Program-made: the position numbers and the translations under genes
The notes under the pieces: generated by a model
Told to the model about the DNA's origin: nothing
The model's input: the letters and a program-made list of their open reading frames with translations, nothing else
The model's database searches: none
Assembly: GCA_016290665.1 (NCBI GenBank)
Contig: JAEEUW010000014.1
Coordinates: 1 to 34,641, forward strand
DNA length: 34,641 bases
Direction: 5' to 3'
From: Clostridiaceae bacterium
GTDB lineage: Bacteria; Bacillota; Clostridia; Oscillospirales; Acutalibacteraceae
Shown here: positions 14,978 through 23,000 of the stretch, one piece after another
Layout of the letters: the number at the start of each line of letters is the position of its first letter
Position numbering within the stretch: the stretch's first letter is position 1

Positions 14978-17740
14978 ATGAAACACGTGAAACAAACGCT
15001 CGCGATCCTGCTGACCGTACTGATGATCGTGACGGCCGTGCCGTTCGCCGCGTTCGGCGCCGGAAACGACCACACGCACAATTTCATCGACCAGGATCAC
15101 ACTGCAAAGTATCTCAAGTCCGAGGCCACCTGCAGCGCAAAGGCCGTCTATTATCTTTCCTGCCAGACCTGCCATATCAGCGCAAAGGGTATTGACGAAA
15201 GCAAAACCTTTGAGTACGGCGAAAAGAACGCGACCAATCACCCGACAGACAAGATCGAAGTGACGAAAGCCGCACAGGATCCGACGTGCATGAGCTCCGG
15301 CTGGACCGAGGAAAAGACCTGCAAGGCCTGCAACAAGGTCGTTGTGGCGTCCACGCTGATCGCCAGCGATCCGAACGCCCACAAGTCGGCGGACGGCAAG
15401 ACGGCGGACTGCACGCACAGCATCGTCTGCGCGGCCTGCGGTCAGACGATTGCGGTGAATCCCGACAATCATCCCGCAGACAAGATCAAAGTGATCAAAA
15501 AAGGAAAGGCCGCAACCTGCGGCGAAGCGGGCGTGAACGATATTCTTTATTGCAGCGCCTGTGAAAAGACCATTCAGGAAGACACCGCCATCCCCGCGAC
15601 CGGCAACCACACCGGCGGCACCGCCACCTGCGTCGAGCAGGCGACCTGCACTGTCTGCGGACAGAAATACGGCACGGTCGACGCGAACAACCACGACTTT
15701 GAAAAGGTTGCCGCCGTTGCGCCCAGCTGCACCGAAGCGGGCAACATCGAGCACTGGAAGTGCAAGCGCGAAGGCTGCGGCAAGCTCTTTGTGGAAGAGA
15801 ACGGCCAGAAGAAGGAGACCACTGCCGAGGCGGTCAAGGTGAACGCCGACGGCACGACCCACAAGAGCCTGAAGCGCATCGCCGCCAAGGCCGCCACCTG
15901 CTCCGCCACGGGCAACATTGAATACTGGCACTGCGATGACTGCGGCTACTACTACAGCGACGCCGCCGCCACGCAGAAGATTGACCAGAGCGCAACGGTG
16001 ATTGCGAAAAAAGACCACACCTGGGGCAAGCTGACGCTGGTCAGCGGCAACTGCACCAACGGCGGCACGGCAGAGCACGAGTGCTCGGTCTGCCATTTCA
16101 AAGAGACGGTGACCGTCGTTGCCGGCAAGCACCCCGACGAGGCGAAGAAGACCACGAAGGGCAAGGCCGCGACCTGCACCGAAAAGGGTACGTCCGACGA
16201 GATCGTCTGCGAGCTTTGCGGCACGGTGATTCAGCAGTCGACGGAAGTCGCCGCGCTCGGCCATAATTACGAAAACGGCAAGGCGACCGGCAAGAACGAC
16301 GGCACCCACACCATCGCCTGCGTCCGCTGCGGCGCGGCGGGCGACCCGATCCCCTGCACCGACGAGAACAAAGACTGCAAGTGCGACGTCTGCAAGCAGC
16401 AGCTCGCCCACGTGTTCACCACCTATACCCCGGTCGGCGACGCGACCTGCGCGGCCGACGGCCACAAGAAAGCCATCTGCGACGTCTGCAAGGTCGCCGA
16501 AGACATCCAGATCGACGAGGGCTCCAAGGACAGCGCCCAGCACAAGTATGTCTGGACCAACCTGAACGACGCGACCTGCATCGCGAACGGTCACCGCAAG
16601 GGCGTCTGCTCGGTCTGCGGCGCCGAGGTGATGGAGGAGATCTCCGACACCGCGCTGGGCCACGTCGATTCCGACTGGCAGTATCCCGAAGGCTTTGACT
16701 GCGAAGTGGGCGGCAACCGCATCAGACGCTGCACCCGCTGCGGCGACATCACCGCGACCGAGCCCATCGAGGGCCGCGCCCACACGCCGGTCATCGATCC
16801 CGAGGTGACCAAGACCTGCACCGTGGACGGCAAGACCGCCGGTTCCCACTGCGACATCTGCGGCAAGATTCTCACCCCGCAGATCATCTTCCCGGCCGAG
16901 GGCCACAAGGCGAACGAAAACGGCTTCACCGTGACGAAGAAAGCCACCTGCACCGAAGCGGGCGAACAGACCGCGGTCTGCGGCGTCTGCGGCGAAACCT
17001 TCACCGAGACGATTCCGGCAACCGGCCACAGCTATGTGGATACCGTGGTTCCGCCGACCTGCGAAGGCGCCGGCTACACGCTGCATAAGTGCAAGACCTG
17101 CGGCGACCAGTTCAAGGAAAACATCACCTCCGCCACCGGCCACAAGATGGTCCAGAAGATCCGCCCGGCCACGACCGACGAAAACGGCAAGGTCGTGCTG
17201 ACCTGCTCGGTCTGCGGCAAGAAGCAGGCCTACAAGGTCTATCGCATCAAGAAGATCACCCTGTCCCAGACGACCTTCGCGCGCGACAGCAAGGCGCACA
17301 AGCCGTCCGTGACCATCACCGACGCCAAGGGCAACAAGCTGACCAAAAACGTGGATTACAAGCTGAAGTTCTCTTCCGGCCGCAAGAAGATCGGCACCTA
17401 CAAGGTGGTCATCACCTTTATGGGCGAATACAGCGGCAAGGTTACCCGCAGGTTCAAGATCGTGCCGCCCGTGGTGAAGGGCGTCAAGGCGGTTGCCGGC
17501 AAGGGCAGCGCCAAGCTCACCTGGACGCAGAACAAGTATGCTGATATCTATGTCGTCTATTGTGCCACCGCGAAGGACGGCAAGTACAAGAAGCTCGGCT
17601 CCACCACGAACCTGACCTATACCGCCGCGAAGCTGACGAGCGGCCAGACCTATTACTTCAAGGTCGCCGCCGTGCGCCGGCTGGATTCCGGCAACTACTA
17701 CAGCGCAGACTTCTCGATCAAAAAGGCCACGATTCAATAA
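14978..17740 (+). CDS. large secreted protein of tandem Cys-pair repeats
   Basis: A 920-residue protein. Residues 1-28 are a signal peptide (KQTLAILLTVLMIVTAVPFAAFGAG). From about 30 to 750 the chain is a tandem array of 40-50-residue units with the pattern Thr-Cys...Cys-x-x-Cys-Gly...Gly-His. I count about seventeen CxxC pairs (CQTC, CKAC, CAAC, CSAC, CTVC, CDDC, CSVC, CELC, CVRC and others) and one CREGC-like variant. The Cys and His spacing suggests one bound metal or disulfide per unit (inference). Residues about 755-835 form a Big-like domain (VDYKLKFSSGRKKIGTY) and about 836-920 an FN3-like domain, both nearly identical in layout to the C terminus of the gene at 18078. ATG 14978 follows AAAGGAAG. 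No sortase motif is visible. Likely a surface or extracellular matrix protein. Confidence 0.85.
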   Translation: MKHVKQTLAILLTVLMIVTAVPFAAFGAGNDHTHNFIDQDHTAKYLKSEATCSAKAVYYLSCQTCHISAKGIDESKTFEYGEKNATNHPTDKIEVTKAAQDPTCMSSGWTEEKTCKACNKVVVASTLIASDPNAHKSADGKTADCTHSIVCAACGQTIAVNPDNHPADKIKVIKKGKAATCGEAGVNDILYCSACEKTIQEDTAIPATGNHTGGTATCVEQATCTVCGQKYGTVDANNHDFEKVAAVAPSCTEAGNIEHWKCKREGCGKLFVEENGQKKETTAEAVKVNADGTTHKSLKRIAAKAATCSATGNIEYWHCDDCGYYYSDAAATQKIDQSATVIAKKDHTWGKLTLVSGNCTNGGTAEHECSVCHFKETVTVVAGKHPDEAKKTTKGKAATCTEKGTSDEIVCELCGTVIQQSTEVAALGHNYENGKATGKNDGTHTIACVRCGAAGDPIPCTDENKDCKCDVCKQQLAHVFTTYTPVGDATCAADGHKKAICDVCKVAEDIQIDEGSKDSAQHKYVWTNLNDATCIANGHRKGVCSVCGAEVMEEISDTALGHVDSDWQYPEGFDCEVGGNRIRRCTRCGDITATEPIEGRAHTPVIDPEVTKTCTVDGKTAGSHCDICGKILTPQIIFPAEGHKANENGFTVTKKATCTEAGEQTAVCGVCGETFTETIPATGHSYVDTVVPPTCEGAGYTLHKCKTCGDQFKENITSATGHKMVQKIRPATTDENGKVVLTCSVCGKKQAYKVYRIKKITLSQTTFARDSKAHKPSVTITDAKGNKLTKNVDYKLKFSSGRKKIGTYKVVITFMGEYSGKVTRRFKIVPPVVKGVKAVAGKGSAKLTWTQNKYADIYVVYCATAKDGKYKKLGSTTNLTYTAAKLTSGQTYYFKVAAVRRLDSGNYYSADFSIKKATIQ

Positions 17741-17749
17741 GACGATAAC

Positions 17750-17786
17750 CGCACCGGGCGGCGCCGAAGCGCCGCCCGCTTTCTTG
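17750..17786 (+). terminator. terminator after the Cys-rich protein gene
   Basis: GGGCGGCGC pairs with GCGCCGCCC around a CGAA tetraloop, followed by GCTTTCTT. The whole motif is nearly identical to the terminator at 20760-20797, so the two neighbouring surface-protein genes share a terminator sequence as well as a C-terminal module. Confidence 0.8.
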
Positions 17787-17840
17787 AATCAGGGGGCAGA
17801 GGTCAAGGAGCAAAGCGAAAGGGCGCCTTTACTAAAACGC

Positions 17841-17869
17841 TTGCTTTTTTCCTGAAAATATGATAAAGT
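17841..17869 (+). promoter_or_regulatory. promoter of structured leader 2
   Basis: TTGCTT and TAAAGT are separated by 17 bp, with ATATGATA across the end of the spacer and the -10. It matches the leader 1 promoter at 6022 in both boxes, spacer length and the distance of five bases to the closing stem. Confidence 0.7.
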
Positions 17870-17874
17870 GAATA

Positions 17875-18041
17875 CGCCAAACATTTCGCATAAATCTCTG
17901 CAATTTTCACGTATGTATTTTTACCTTTTGGTAGAAGTACATGCTCATTTTGGCATATGTGAATATTGCTGAGAGACTTGTTTGGCGACAGTTTGAGCTA
18001 TGTATTTTTACAGTGCGTAGCTTTTGCTGCGCACTTTTTTT
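17875..18041 (+). ncRNA. structured leader 2: putative cis-regulatory RNA with attenuator
   Basis: The closing stem CGCCAAACA (17875-17883) pairs with TGTTTGGCG (17979-17987). Inside lies CGCATA (17887-17892) on the 5' side, then a long interrupted hairpin (CTCT-GCAAT-TTCAC with GTGAA-ATTGC-AGAG) topped by TACC/GGTA. After the stem, GAGCTA (17995-18000) can pair with TAGCTT (18018-18023), or GTGCGTAGC (18013-18021) can pair with GCTGCGCAC (18026-18034) followed by seven T. These are exclusive. Span from stem to stem is 113 nt against 115 nt in leader 1, although the interior sequence differs. Confidence 0.7.
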
Positions 18042-18077
18042 GCGCAGAATGTTTCATGCTCAAGGAGGCAAACCCAA

Positions 18078-20759
18078 ATGAAAAAGACACAACACATTCC
18101 GGCTGTGCTTTTCGCACTGCTGGCGATGTTCCTTTGCTTCGTTTTTTGCGCTTCCGCGCAGGACGCAAAAAGCGGCAGCTGCGGCGAAGCGCTGCAATGG
18201 ACGCTGGAAGACGGCACGCTGACCGTCAGCGGCACCGGCGAAATGGCGGATTATTCCCGCGATCAGGCGCCGTGGGCGGCGCAGACGGTGACCCGCGTTA
18301 TCGTGGAAGAAGGCGTGTCGTCCATCAGCGAAAACGCCTTCCGGCTCCATTTCAGTCTGGAACAGGTGACGCTGCCGGCATCGCTGCGCTCCATTGGCAA
18401 GACGGCGTTCTGGCAATGCGTTTCGCTGCAGAAGGCGGAACTGGCCGAAGGGCTGCAGACCATCGGCGCGCAGGCGTTCAAAGGCTGCAAGGCGCTGCAG
18501 GAGATCACGCTGCCGCAGTCGCTGGAATCCATCGGAGACGAAGCCTTCAGCGGCTGTGAAGCGCTGCCGCTGCTTTCGCTCGGGCCGAAGATGAAAACGG
18601 TGCCGGCTGGGGCGTTCAGCGACTGCAAGGCACTGCGCACCGCAACGCTTGACGACGCGATCACCGCCGTCGGCGACAACGCGTTTTTCCGCTGCGCCGC
18701 GCTGCAGCAGATTGCGCTGCCGCAAAGCCTGCAGACGATCGGCAGGAACGCGTTTGCCGAAACCGGCCTGTCGGCGGTCTCGCTGCCGCCGGCGGTGACA
18801 GAATTGGGAGACGCCGCTTTTTCGGGCTGCAACGCCTTGGAGGCGGTGACATTCCCCGACGGTCTGACGACTATCGGCAGCGGTGCGTTTATGAACTGCG
18901 CCGCGCTGAAAGAGGCACAGATTCCAAACAGCGTGACAACGCTCGGCGGCTCCGCGTTTTCGTCCTGCGCGGCGTTGACAAAGGTGACGCTGCCCAACAT
19001 GCTCACGGCGGTTCCCGAAAACTGCTTTTCCGGCTGCGCGCTGCTCAAAGAAGCTGCGCTGTCGGACGGCCTGACCGCGATCGGGACAGGAAGCTTTTCC
19101 GCCTGCGCGGCGCTGGAAAGCCTGCAGATCCCGGCAACTGTGACGGCAATCGGCGCGGCAGCGTTCCGGGGCTGCGTGTCGCTGGAAACCATAGAGCTTC
19201 CTGCCGCCGTCTCCGCCGTAGAAGCGGAGTCGTTTTCCGGCTGCAGCAAGCTGCAGAAAGCAACACTGCCGCAGCAGGCGACACAGATCGGCGACAAAGC
19301 GTTTGCTTCGTGCGGCTTGCTGAAGGACGTTGTTTTTCCGCTGCAGCTGAAGACCATCGGCAAAGAAGCCTTCCTGCGCTGCTATGAACTCAAAGTGTTG
19401 GCGTTGCCGCAAGGGCTGACCGCCATCGGCAAAGACGCGTTTGAAGGAACGGGCTGTCTGGAAGACCCCGAAAACCGAATCGACAGCTGCGTTTACGCCG
19501 GCAGTTATCTTCTGCAGGGCGATCCGGGCCGGACGACGTATGCGGTCCGAGAGGGGACGACCCTGATTGCGGATGACGCGCTGGTCTTAACGGACAAGCT
19601 GGAGACGATCACGCTGCCGGAAACGCTGACTTCGTTCGGCAATGCCGACTTTTCTGCCTGCACGGCGCTGCAGAAGGTAAACTACGGCGGTACGGAAGCA
19701 CAGTGGCACGCGCTGACGGCGGGCGGCAGGAAGCCGCTTGAACCGCTGGCGGCGGCCGAAGTGCATTGCAAAGCCGCAGACGGCAGCACGCTGGTGCTGT
19801 CTGCCGTTCCGATGCCGGAAACGGAATCCACCTGCACGGTGTGCGGCACCTACGGCGGCAAACAGTGCAGCAACTGCGGCGCGGTGGTTGTTCAGCCGAA
19901 GGAAAAGGGCATAGCGGCACACGACTGGGAAGAAAAAGAGAACCGGGGCGCCACCTGCGTGAAAAAGGGCACCGTCGTCTTTGTTTGCACCGTGTGCGGC
20001 GAAACCAGCACCGTGCAGCGGCTGATGCCGGGCGTGCATATGAACACGGGAACCGTTCCGGCAACGGAACCGACGTGCAAATCATTTGGTTACACCGAGG
20101 GCGTTTATTGCTACGACTGCCACAAGTATCTTTCCGGCCATCAGCAGCTGCCGATGGGGCACCGTTATACGGAGACCCTGAAGCCGGCCACCATGGAAAA
20201 GAACGGCAAGATTGTCAGGACCTGCGTCTACTGCCGGATGAAAAGCTCAACGCTGATCTATCGCGTTCAAAAGATCTCGCTTTCCGGTACGCGCTTCGTG
20301 TATGACGGCAAATCGCACAAGCCTTCGGTGACCGTTACCGACACCAAGGGCAACAAGCTCGTGAAGAAAGTCGATTACAGACTAAACTATTCTTCCGGCA
20401 GAAAAGCGGTCGGCATCTACACGGTCACCGTCACCTTCCAGGGCAACTATGCGGGAGAAAAAACGCTGAGCTTCAAAATTGTTCCGCCCGCGGTCAAGAA
20501 CCTGAAAGTGACCGCCGGCAAGAACAGCGCCAAGCTGACCTGGGCAAAGAACAAGCAAACCGATCTCTACATAATCTATCGGGCCGCTGCAAAAGACGGC
20601 AAGTATAAAAAGCTCGGTACTGCCAAAGAGCCGGCGTATACCGCGGAAAAGCTGACGGGCGGCAAGGTCTACTACTTCAAAGTAGTTGCTGTTCGCAAGC
20701 TGGATTCCGGCAATCTATACAGCGCCGATTCCGCGATTAAAAAAGTCAGAGTGAAATAA
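18078..20759 (+). CDS. secreted BspA-like leucine-rich-repeat surface protein
   Basis: An 893-residue protein. A signal peptide occupies about 1-27 (VLFALLAMFLCFVFCASAQ). Residues about 33-75 show the standard BspA opening (WTLEDGTLTVSGTGEMADY). About 75-590 are some 20 LRR_5 repeats of about 23 residues, with the core SIGxxAFxxCxxLxxVxLP. A Cys-pair region follows (CTVC, CSNC, CTVC, CYDC, CVYC; about 595-720), of the same type as in the 920-residue neighbour. The C terminus is the shared Big-like plus FN3-like module (about 725-893). ATG 18078 is chosen over the track start because AAGGAGG lies just upstream and a good signal peptide follows. Preceded by structured leader 2 and followed by the terminator shared with the gene at 14978. 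Likely a host- or matrix-binding surface protein (inference). Confidence 0.86.
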   Translation: MKKTQHIPAVLFALLAMFLCFVFCASAQDAKSGSCGEALQWTLEDGTLTVSGTGEMADYSRDQAPWAAQTVTRVIVEEGVSSISENAFRLHFSLEQVTLPASLRSIGKTAFWQCVSLQKAELAEGLQTIGAQAFKGCKALQEITLPQSLESIGDEAFSGCEALPLLSLGPKMKTVPAGAFSDCKALRTATLDDAITAVGDNAFFRCAALQQIALPQSLQTIGRNAFAETGLSAVSLPPAVTELGDAAFSGCNALEAVTFPDGLTTIGSGAFMNCAALKEAQIPNSVTTLGGSAFSSCAALTKVTLPNMLTAVPENCFSGCALLKEAALSDGLTAIGTGSFSACAALESLQIPATVTAIGAAAFRGCVSLETIELPAAVSAVEAESFSGCSKLQKATLPQQATQIGDKAFASCGLLKDVVFPLQLKTIGKEAFLRCYELKVLALPQGLTAIGKDAFEGTGCLEDPENRIDSCVYAGSYLLQGDPGRTTYAVREGTTLIADDALVLTDKLETITLPETLTSFGNADFSACTALQKVNYGGTEAQWHALTAGGRKPLEPLAAAEVHCKAADGSTLVLSAVPMPETESTCTVCGTYGGKQCSNCGAVVVQPKEKGIAAHDWEEKENRGATCVKKGTVVFVCTVCGETSTVQRLMPGVHMNTGTVPATEPTCKSFGYTEGVYCYDCHKYLSGHQQLPMGHRYTETLKPATMEKNGKIVRTCVYCRMKSSTLIYRVQKISLSGTRFVYDGKSHKPSVTVTDTKGNKLVKKVDYRLNYSSGRKAVGIYTVTVTFQGNYAGEKTLSFKIVPPAVKNLKVTAGKNSAKLTWAKNKQTDLYIIYRAAAKDGKYKKLGTAKEPAYTAEKLTGGKVYYFKVVAVRKLDSGNLYSADSAIKKVRVK

Positions 20760-20797
20760 CCGCAACGGGCGGCGCCGAAGCGCCGCCCGCTTTCTTT
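20760..20797 (+). terminator. terminator after the BspA-like gene
   Basis: GGGCGGCGC pairs with GCGCCGCCC around CGAA, then GCTTTCTTT. It differs from the terminator at 17750 only at the edges. Confidence 0.8.
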
Positions 20798-20840
20798 CGG
20801 AACGAAGGGCCCGAGGGCGCATGCCCCCTCCCCAAACCTC

Positions 20841-20896
20841 TCCACTCTCAATTCTCCATTCTCAATTCTTAATTCTTAATTCTTAATTCTTAATTC
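20841..20896. repeat. heptamer tandem array upstream of glyS
   Basis: Eight in-phase 7-bp units: TCCACTC, TCAATTC, TCCATTC, TCAATTC and four of TTAATTC. The array is pyrimidine-rich on the + strand and lies in the 240-bp gap before glyS, 43 bp before the promoter. Confidence 0.85.
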
Positions 20897-20938
20897 CTGC
20901 CCCCCGGCTCCTCAATTTCCCCTTTTTCCTCTTCGCTC

Positions 20939-20967
20939 TTGACTATTTCGCGTTTTTATTATATCAT
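20939..20967 (+). promoter_or_regulatory. glyS promoter
   Basis: TTGACT and TATCAT are separated by 17 bp, with the start codon 36 bp beyond the -10. The leader is too short for a T-box, so glyS here is not T-box controlled from this promoter. Confidence 0.7.
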
Positions 20968-21002
20968 TACATGAAATGATTTGCGAAGCACAGGAGGCCC
21001 TT

Positions 21003-22382
21003 ATGAACAACACCGAAAAAACCATGGAAAAAATCGTCAGCCTTTGCAAGACCAGAGGCTTTGTTTATCCCGGCAGCGAGATCTACGGCGGCCTGTCCAA
21101 CGCGTGGGACTACGGCCCGCTCGGCGTGGAATTCAAGAACAACGTCAAACGCGCCTGGTGGAAGAAGTTCGTGCAGGAAAGCCCGTATAACGTCGGCCTC
21201 GATTCCGCCATTCTGATGAACCCGCAGGTGTGGGTCGCGTCGGGCCACGTGGGCGGCTTTTCCGACCCGCTGATGGACTGCAAGGACTGCAAGACCCGCC
21301 ACCGCGCCGACAAGCTGATTGAAGACACCGGCGTCAACCCGGCCGGCTGGTCGTTCGAGCAGATGAGCCAGTACATCAAGGACAACAACATCTGCTGCCC
21401 CGACTGCGGCAGCTGCAACTTCACCGATATCCGCAAGTTCAACCTGATGTATAAGACCTATCAGGGCGTCACCGAGGATTCCAAGAGCGAAATCTATCTG
21501 CGCCCCGAAACCGCGCAGGGCATTTTTGTCAACTTCCTCAATATCCAGCGCACCACGCGCCGCAAGGTGCCGTTCGGCGTCTGCCAGATCGGCAAGTCGT
21601 TCCGCAACGAGATCACCCCGGGCAACTTCATCTTCCGCATCCGCGAATTCGAGCAGATGGAGCTGGAGTTCTTCTGCAAGCCCGGCACCGAGCTGGAGTG
21701 GTTCGCCTATTGGAAGGATTACTGCAAGCAGTTCCTGCTTTCGCTCGGCATGCAGGAGGAAAACCTCAAGCTGCGCGACCACGAGCAGAAGGAGCTGTCG
21801 CACTATTCCAACGCGACGACCGACTTCGAATACAAGTTCCCGTTCGGCTGGGGCGAGCTCTGGGGCGTTGCCAGCCGCACCGACTTTGACCTGACCGCCC
21901 ACCAGACCACGAGCGGCAAGAGCCTCGAGTATTTCGACCCGGTCACCAACGAAAAGTATCTGCCCTACGTCATCGAGCCGTCGCTCGGCGCCGACCGCGT
22001 GGCGCTGGCCTTCCTCGTGGAAGCCTATGACGAAGAGGTGGTGGACGAAGCGAAGAACGACACCCGCGTGGTGCTGCACTTCCATCCGTACCTGGCGCCG
22101 TTCAAGGCCGCCGTGCTGCCGCTTTCCAAGAAGCTCGGCGAACAGGCGACCGAGGTCTATCACGCGCTGCAGAAGAAGTTCAGCGTCGATTACGACGACG
22201 CCGGCTCCATCGGCAAGCGGTACCGCCGCCAGGACGAGATCGGCACGCCGTTCTGCATCACCTATGACTTCGATTCCGTGGAGGACGGCTGCGTCACCGT
22301 GCGTGACCGCGACACGATGGATCAGATCCGCATGCCGATCGCCGACCTCGCCGCGTATATCGAAAGCAAACTGGAGTTTTGA
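21003..22382 (+). CDS. glyS: glycyl-tRNA synthetase, dimeric alpha2 type
   Basis: A 459-residue class II enzyme charging tRNA-Gly with glycine. N-terminal landmarks are [12 protein letters not shown] and [13 protein letters not shown] (about 17-43), typical of the alpha2 GlyRS found in many Firmicutes, archaea and eukaryotes and unlike the two-subunit GlyQ/GlyS type. Two cysteine pairs (CKDC at about 93-96 and CCPDC/GSC at about 130-138) look like a zinc ribbon. Motif 2 is [19 protein letters not shown] and motif 3 contains [10 protein letters not shown]. The anticodon-binding domain occupies the last 100 residues. ATG 21003 is chosen because AGGAGG lies six bases upstream; the track start at 20976 adds nine residues without support. 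Flanked by tandem-repeat arrays on both sides. Confidence 0.95.
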   Translation: MNNTEKTMEKIVSLCKTRGFVYPGSEIYGGLSNAWDYGPLGVEFKNNVKRAWWKKFVQESPYNVGLDSAILMNPQVWVASGHVGGFSDPLMDCKDCKTRHRADKLIEDTGVNPAGWSFEQMSQYIKDNNICCPDCGSCNFTDIRKFNLMYKTYQGVTEDSKSEIYLRPETAQGIFVNFLNIQRTTRRKVPFGVCQIGKSFRNEITPGNFIFRIREFEQMELEFFCKPGTELEWFAYWKDYCKQFLLSLGMQEENLKLRDHEQKELSHYSNATTDFEYKFPFGWGELWGVASRTDFDLTAHQTTSGKSLEYFDPVTNEKYLPYVIEPSLGADRVALAFLVEAYDEEVVDEAKNDTRVVLHFHPYLAPFKAAVLPLSKKLGEQATEVYHALQKKFSVDYDDAGSIGKRYRRQDEIGTPFCITYDFDSVEDGCVTVRDRDTMDQIRMPIADLAAYIESKLEF

Positions 22383-22386
22383 GATA

Positions 22387-22414
22387 GGGATTAAGGGATT
22401 AAGGGATTAAGGGA
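22387..22414. repeat. octamer array GGGATTAA after glyS
   Basis: Three and a half perfect copies of GGGATTAA starting five bases after the glyS stop. In register AGGGATTA it is the reverse complement of TAATCCCT, very close to the CAATCCCT/CAACCCCT units of the array at 22477-22540. Confidence 0.85.
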
Positions 22415-22476
22415 CGCGCTGAACCTTGGTTCCGTAGAAAAATCATTCCCCGCGTTTCAAACGCTGTGGCAATCCT

Positions 22477-22540
22477 CAGTCTCTCAGTCTCTTGGTCTCT
22501 CAACCCCTCAACCCCTCAACCCCTCAGCCCCTCAATCCCT
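22477..22540. repeat. degenerate octamer array before the small membrane gene
   Basis: Eight in-phase units: CAGTCTCT twice, TGGTCTCT, CAACCCCT three times, CAGCCCCT and CAATCCCT. It ends 17 bp before the ATG at 22558. It is in inverted orientation relative to the array at 22387-22414, and units from the two can pair at six of eight positions. Confidence 0.82.
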
Positions 22541-22557
22541 GCCCCGGAGGTATTCTC

Positions 22558-22887
22558 ATGCATGACTTTTTAAAGAAATTCCCGTTCCCGCTGGTCGTTG
22601 TCATCGTGTATCTTTGCATCGGCTTTCTTGCGGGCGTCTGGCATCCGACGTGGCTGCTGTTTTTGCTGATTCCGGCCTATTATATGCTGGTCTGGTCGAT
22701 CGGCGAAAAGGGAAAGGGCGGCTCCACCCGCGAGGTGCTGCAGCGGTTTCCGTTCCCGGTGATCATCGTGATCGCCTATCTGGTGCTGGGCTTCGCCTTC
22801 CATCTGTGGCATCCGGGCTGGCTGATCTTTTTGCTGATCCCGCTGTATTATTCCCTGATCCCGCTGATCAAGGACGAAGAACAATAA
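22558..22887 (+). CDS. small membrane protein with internal duplication
   Basis: A 109-residue protein made of two similar 40-residue halves. Each half begins with a Phe-Pro-Phe-Pro segment (KKFPFPLVVVI and QRFPFPVIIVI), followed by a helix, a WHPTW or WHPGW turn, and a second helix ending in LIPAYY or LIPLYY. Four membrane helices are expected, with a charged middle linker (GEKGKGGSTRE) and tail (KDEEQ). The family is not recognised; the fold suggests an ancient tandem duplication. The track start at 22492 reads through the octamer array and is rejected; ATG 22558 follows CGGAGG. Own terminator follows. Confidence 0.75.
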   Translation: MHDFLKKFPFPLVVVIVYLCIGFLAGVWHPTWLLFLLIPAYYMLVWSIGEKGKGGSTREVLQRFPFPVIIVIAYLVLGFAFHLWHPGWLIFLLIPLYYSLIPLIKDEEQ

Positions 22888-22892
22888 GCATC

Positions 22893-22920
22893 TTGGGCAG
22901 TCCGTCGGGCTGCCTTTTTT
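22893..22920 (+). terminator. terminator after the duplicated membrane protein
   Basis: GGCAG pairs with CTGCC, extended by CCG/CGG with one mismatch, followed by six T. It begins six bases after the stop codon. Confidence 0.75.
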
Positions 22921-23000
22921 GTCAGACGGGCGTGATGTTTTGTCTGAACGTGCGTGTAAGAAACAGAAAGAGACGTCTTTCGGAAAGGAAGGATTCTTCC

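Larger units (their letters stand above)
17741..18077. other. intergenic region holding terminator and structured leader 2
   Basis: Contains the terminator of the Cys-rich protein gene (17750-17786), about 50 bp of no recognised content, the promoter at 17841-17869, the structured leader with attenuator (17875-18041), and the ribosome binding site AAGGAGG at about 18062-18068. The track ORFs here are upstream extensions of the downstream gene and are not separate genes. Confidence 0.7.

Noticed and set aside
14867-17737. 956-aa minus-strand ORF
   Set aside because: It is the antisense shadow of the 920-aa repeat protein; the + strand has a binding site, a signal peptide and a repeat structure.
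17962-17980. TPP-riboswitch-like GCTGAGAGAC string in leader 2
   Set aside because: It is absent from leader 1, and no other TPP aptamer elements are present; the bases take part in the inner stem instead.
20898-21002. T-box leader for glyS
   Set aside because: The leader after the promoter is only about 30 nt and lacks the T-box sequence and terminator.
20841-22540. CRISPR array
   Set aside because: The arrays near glyS are contiguous 7- and 8-bp units with no spacers, and no cas gene is present.
22614-23000. Longer N terminus of the ECF sigma ORF
   Set aside because: It crosses the terminator at 22893-22920 and overlaps the preceding gene; the binding site before 23001 fixes the start.
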